DNA of 64,000 bases, from assembly GCF_030160115.1 (NCBI RefSeq), contig NZ_BSNS01000004.1, positions 158,807 through 222,806 on the forward strand, written 5' to 3'. This document shows positions 61,503 to 64,000 of the stretch, one piece after another. The notes under the pieces were generated by a model. That model had not been told where the DNA came from and made no database searches. It saw only the letters and a program-made list of their open reading frames with translations. A program made the position numbers and the translations under genes. Within the stretch, counting starts at the first letter, position 1, and each line of letters starts with the position of its first letter. The DNA is from Devosia nitrariae (GTDB lineage: Bacteria > Pseudomonadota > Alphaproteobacteria > Rhizobiales > Devosiaceae).

Positions 61503-62477
61503 CTACTGCGCCACCGCGGTACCGGCGGTCAGGCGCGCTCGAAACCACTCCAGAGTCATCTCGACGCCCTGCTCGTAAGGCACCCTGCATTCCCAGCCCG
61601 GCATAAGGCTTCTTGCCAAGGTCAGGTCGGGGCGCCGATTCGTCGGATCTTGCGGCACGGGTGGCATATGCACCACCTTGCCGACGCCGGTCAGGCGCGC
61701 GACATACTCGGCAACCTCGAGCACGGATATCTCGCGGTCGTTGCCGATATTGAGGGGGCCGGGATAATCGATCTGATCGAGCCAGAAGTAGCGTTCGAGT
61801 CCGTCGACGATGTCATCGATGTAGCCCCAGCTTCGCGACTGCAGACCATCGCCGAAGATGGTGATCGGCCTTCCAGCCAGGCCTTGGGTGATAAAGTTAG
61901 AAACGGCGCGCCCGTCATCAGGACGCGTACGCGGTCCATAAACGTTGAAAAGACGCACGACGCGGATGTCGAGACCATGAGCCCGACGCATCTCGAACAG
62001 CAATGCCTCCGTGCAGCGTTTGCCCTCGTCGTAGGACGATCGCGGACCTGTGCAATCGACGGACCCGCGATAGCTCTCGGGCTGCGGTGAGACCAGTGGA
62101 TCCCCATAGACTTCCGAAGTCGACGTATAGGCAATGCGACCACCTGGTTTCAGCGACTCCAGCAGTCGGAGGGCGCCGATCACATTGGCGGAGATCGTCC
62201 GGCGCGGGTCGCCCATATACCAGGGCGGCGAGGCAGGCGAGGCTAGATGGTAGATCTCGTCAAAGCCGATATCACTCCTGAAGGCCTCTGCATCGCAGTG
62301 CACGATATGGAGCCTCGGGTCCCGGACATGGGCCAGATTCTCGTCGAGGCCGGTCCAGAGGTTGTCCGCCACCACGCACGTCTCGACGTCGGACCGTTTC
62401 AGTACCCGATCGACCAAGTGGGAGCCGATGAAGCCACACCCACCGGCTACCAGCACCCTTTTTGCATTTTTACTCAA
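61503..62477 (-). CDS. NAD-dependent epimerase/dehydratase, UDP-glucuronate decarboxylase-like
   Basis: 324 residues of the extended SDR family. AGGCGFIGSHLVDRVL binds NAD+, YHLASPASPPWYMGDPRRTI is the substrate motif typical of UDP-xylose synthases, TSTSEVYGDP carries the active-site Thr/Glu region, and SYDEGKRCTEAL the Tyr-x3-Lys pair in the YDEGKR form specific to this group. It would convert UDP-glucuronate to UDP-xylose. A dTDP- or GDP-sugar dehydratase is less likely. Convergent with the GT2 at 60410, divergent from the one at 62678. Confidence 0.87.
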   Translation of the reverse strand: MSKNAKRVLVAGGCGFIGSHLVDRVLKRSDVETCVVADNLWTGLDENLAHVRDPRLHIVHCDAEAFRSDIGFDEIYHLASPASPPWYMGDPRRTISANVIGALRLLESLKPGGRIAYTSTSEVYGDPLVSPQPESYRGSVDCTGPRSSYDEGKRCTEALLFEMRRAHGLDIRVVRLFNVYGPRTRPDDGRAVSNFITQGLAGRPITIFGDGLQSRSWGYIDDIVDGLERYFWLDQIDYPGPLNIGNDREISVLEVAEYVARLTGVGKVVHMPPVPQDPTNRRPDLTLARSLMPGWECRVPYEQGVEMTLEWFRARLTAGTAVAQ

Positions 62478-62677
62478 GGTTTCCTCCTTCCGGAAACGCT
62501 TGTCGTCTTATATTAGTGTCTTTGCTTGCTGGCGAGGCGGAATACCTTATATTGGTTTATATGCAGGTTTTCTTTGCTTTAGATCAGAATGCATATCGTT
62601 GCATGCAGCTTGCAGCAGTAAAAGTTTAGAACTTTACGTTAAGTGAGTGTTCCGTTCAAGTTGGAGTAGATCAAGAA
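62478..62677. promoter_or_regulatory. AT-rich divergent promoter region
   Basis: About 200 bp between divergent genes are clearly AT-richer than the rest of the locus. An inverted repeat AAAGTT/AACTTT lies at 62621-62635 and a TATATTGG-TTTATATGC stretch at about 62550. These could be promoter and operator for one or both genes, but no consensus boxes are certain. Confidence 0.35.
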
Positions 62678-63826
62678 GTGAAAAGCCGCGAGAAACTTAT
62701 CTCGGTTGTTATTCCCGCTTACAACGCTGAACGCTTTCTGGAACGGACTTTGCGCTCAGCTGCCGCGCAAACCTATTCGCCCATTGAAATAATCGTCATT
62801 GACGATGGGTCGACGGATACGACGCGCGATATTGCCTTGAGGTTCGCCGAGGCCGATGCGCGCGTAAAAGTGATCAACGTTGCCAATGGCGGCGTGGCCC
62901 GCGCGCGCAACATCGGCATCGAGCGGTCGAGGGGTGATTATGTTGCGTTTCTCGATGCGGACGACCTCTGGCACCCGACCAAGATCGCGCTGCAGGTCGC
63001 CACGCTCGAAGCAGCGGACGACCCGTCCTGGGCAGCTTGCTACACTCTCTTCAGATCGATCGACACTGACGACTTTACCCAACGACCAGGGCCGAGCCGC
63101 TACCGCAGCGGTTATATCCTGGCCCAGCTGCTGTTTGCTAAATTTGTCGGCAACGGCTCGAGCCTTCTGGTGCGCCGGTCGGCGGCCCTTGCGGTGGGCG
63201 GCTTCGATCCTTCCTATGCCGACGCTGGGATCGGCGGGAGCGAGGATCTCGATTTCGAACTGAGGCTTGCGGCCCGCTACCGCATCGCGGCCGTACCGCA
63301 GTTCCTGGTCGGATATCGTCGTTACGTCGGCAACATGTCCAGCAGCCAGTTGCGCATGAGCCGGGCGGTCGTGGAGACCGTCAGGCGGTGCCTGGCGGCC
63401 AATCCCGATCTTCCAAAAGCTGCAGGTCGCTATGCCTTGGCGACAACCCATAATTGGGCGGGTGGGTTCAATTTGTGGCGGGAGGGAGGAGCCGCACTGT
63501 CCCTGGCACACAAAATGACCGCGTTCAGAAATGATCCACTGCTCACCGCCTTTAGAATTTACCACTGGCTCGGCAGAAGGTGGCATGCCGTTACGGCTGC
63601 GGTCGCTCCCCGCGCCCCGGCCGGGCCGCGCAAGTACCTCGACGTTTCGCCCCTTGATGGCCTTGAATTGCGGCCTTCGCGCTACCACGAACTCAGATTG
63701 CGTCAGCTTGCACGTATCGATGCCGAGCGTGAGAGGCGCCTGTTTAGCTCAAAACCGTCGACGAGCACCGTGACACGCCCTGAGGAGCAGGTCAATTCAA
63801 GCGAGCCTGCAGCGAGCATGTCGTAG
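62678..63826 (+). CDS. glycosyltransferase family 2, paralog of the gene at 54464
   Basis: 382 residues. ISVVIPAYNAERFLERTLRS, EIIVIDDGSTDTTRDIAL and DYVAFLDADDLWHPTKIALQ are nearly the same as in the inverted paralog, and the similarity continues to the C-terminal YHELRLRQLARIDAER. The tail after that differs. GTG 62678 follows GGAG at slightly long spacing. The two genes probably add the same kind of sugar. The 174 bp after it hold only a hairpin-capable CCGGCT/AGCCGG and no gene I can name. Confidence 0.88.
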   Translation: MKSREKLISVVIPAYNAERFLERTLRSAAAQTYSPIEIIVIDDGSTDTTRDIALRFAEADARVKVINVANGGVARARNIGIERSRGDYVAFLDADDLWHPTKIALQVATLEAADDPSWAACYTLFRSIDTDDFTQRPGPSRYRSGYILAQLLFAKFVGNGSSLLVRRSAALAVGGFDPSYADAGIGGSEDLDFELRLAARYRIAAVPQFLVGYRRYVGNMSSSQLRMSRAVVETVRRCLAANPDLPKAAGRYALATTHNWAGGFNLWREGGAALSLAHKMTAFRNDPLLTAFRIYHWLGRRWHAVTAAVAPRAPAGPRKYLDVSPLDGLELRPSRYHELRLRQLARIDAERERRLFSSKPSTSTVTRPEEQVNSSEPAASMS

Positions 63827-64000
63827 TCAGCCTGATGAAGGACTCCTCCTCGTCAATCGATTGTGCTCCCGCGGTTGTGCCGGCTAAGCAAAGCCGGGTT
63901 TGCTGGCGACCGGGTTCGTTGAGAGCCGCGTCTCGGTGAGCTGACGGATATCACGAGCCCGCACGTCCTGCCTCTCGCCCGTAAGGCGGATGGGACAGGC

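Noticed and set aside
1..64000. CRISPR array, rRNA operon or intact insertion sequence
   Set aside because: No regularly spaced repeats, no conserved rRNA stretches and no intact DDE or Y1 transposase gene were recognised.

Overview
The window looks like chromosomal DNA of a GC-rich alphaproteobacterium, probably a member of the Hyphomicrobiales (Rhizobiales). The grounds are the direct-repeat SOS box GTTC-N7-GTTC typical of alphaproteobacterial LexA, a tRNA-Ile2(CAU), and an exopolysaccharide locus of the rhizobial kind with an ExoY-like starter transferase and several pyruvyl transferases. No rRNA gene, CRISPR array or intact insertion sequence was seen. The genus cannot be named from this sequence alone.

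Positions 1 to about 18.1 kb are the right-hand part of an integrated mobile element that continues beyond the left edge. It has a tail-like gene, a Rep_3-type replication initiator preceded by about 550 bp of densely hairpinned non-coding DNA, a divergent control region with two strong operator-like palindromes (4.3-4.4 kb), and a rightward nucleic-acid module. That module holds a PAPS-reductase-family enzyme, a PolB-type 3'-5' exonuclease, a small HTH protein, an HNH protein and an ATP-dependent DNA ligase. Next come a DUF2971 protein and a leftward operon behind an SOS box (SRAP/HMCES protein, zinc-ribbon protein, membrane-anchored thermonuclease and small unknowns). A nucleotidyltransferase-like gene, an excisionase-like gene and a tyrosine integrase end the element beside the tRNA. 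Rep plus integrase plus a tail-like gene fits an integrated phage-plasmid or a related integrative element.

Positions 18.3 to 19.6 kb are a decayed zone with a broken MFS transporter and one small gene. From 19.6 kb to the right edge lies one large exopolysaccharide locus. Precursor supply comes from RmlCBDA (dTDP-rhamnose), a phosphohexomutase with ManC (GDP-mannose), and a UDP-glucuronate-decarboxylase-like enzyme (UDP-xylose). An ExoY-like transferase starts the lipid-linked repeat. About nine glycosyltransferases extend it. Wzx, a Wzy-like polymerase, Wza and Wzc flip, polymerise and export it. Two pyruvyl transferases, a sulfotransferase, methyltransferase domains and a NodB-type deacetylase probably decorate it. 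A fused ABC exporter is also present.

The locus shows heavy rearrangement. There are remnants of a sugar transferase, of a DXD glycosyltransferase, of an FAD oxidoreductase and of a GT2 gene. An inverted pair of paralogous GT2 genes frames the last 9 kb. A Tat-exported fusion of a lectin-like domain to an FAD-dependent oxidoreductase is interrupted by a frameshift, and a large secreted DUF4838 protein sits beside the polymerase.
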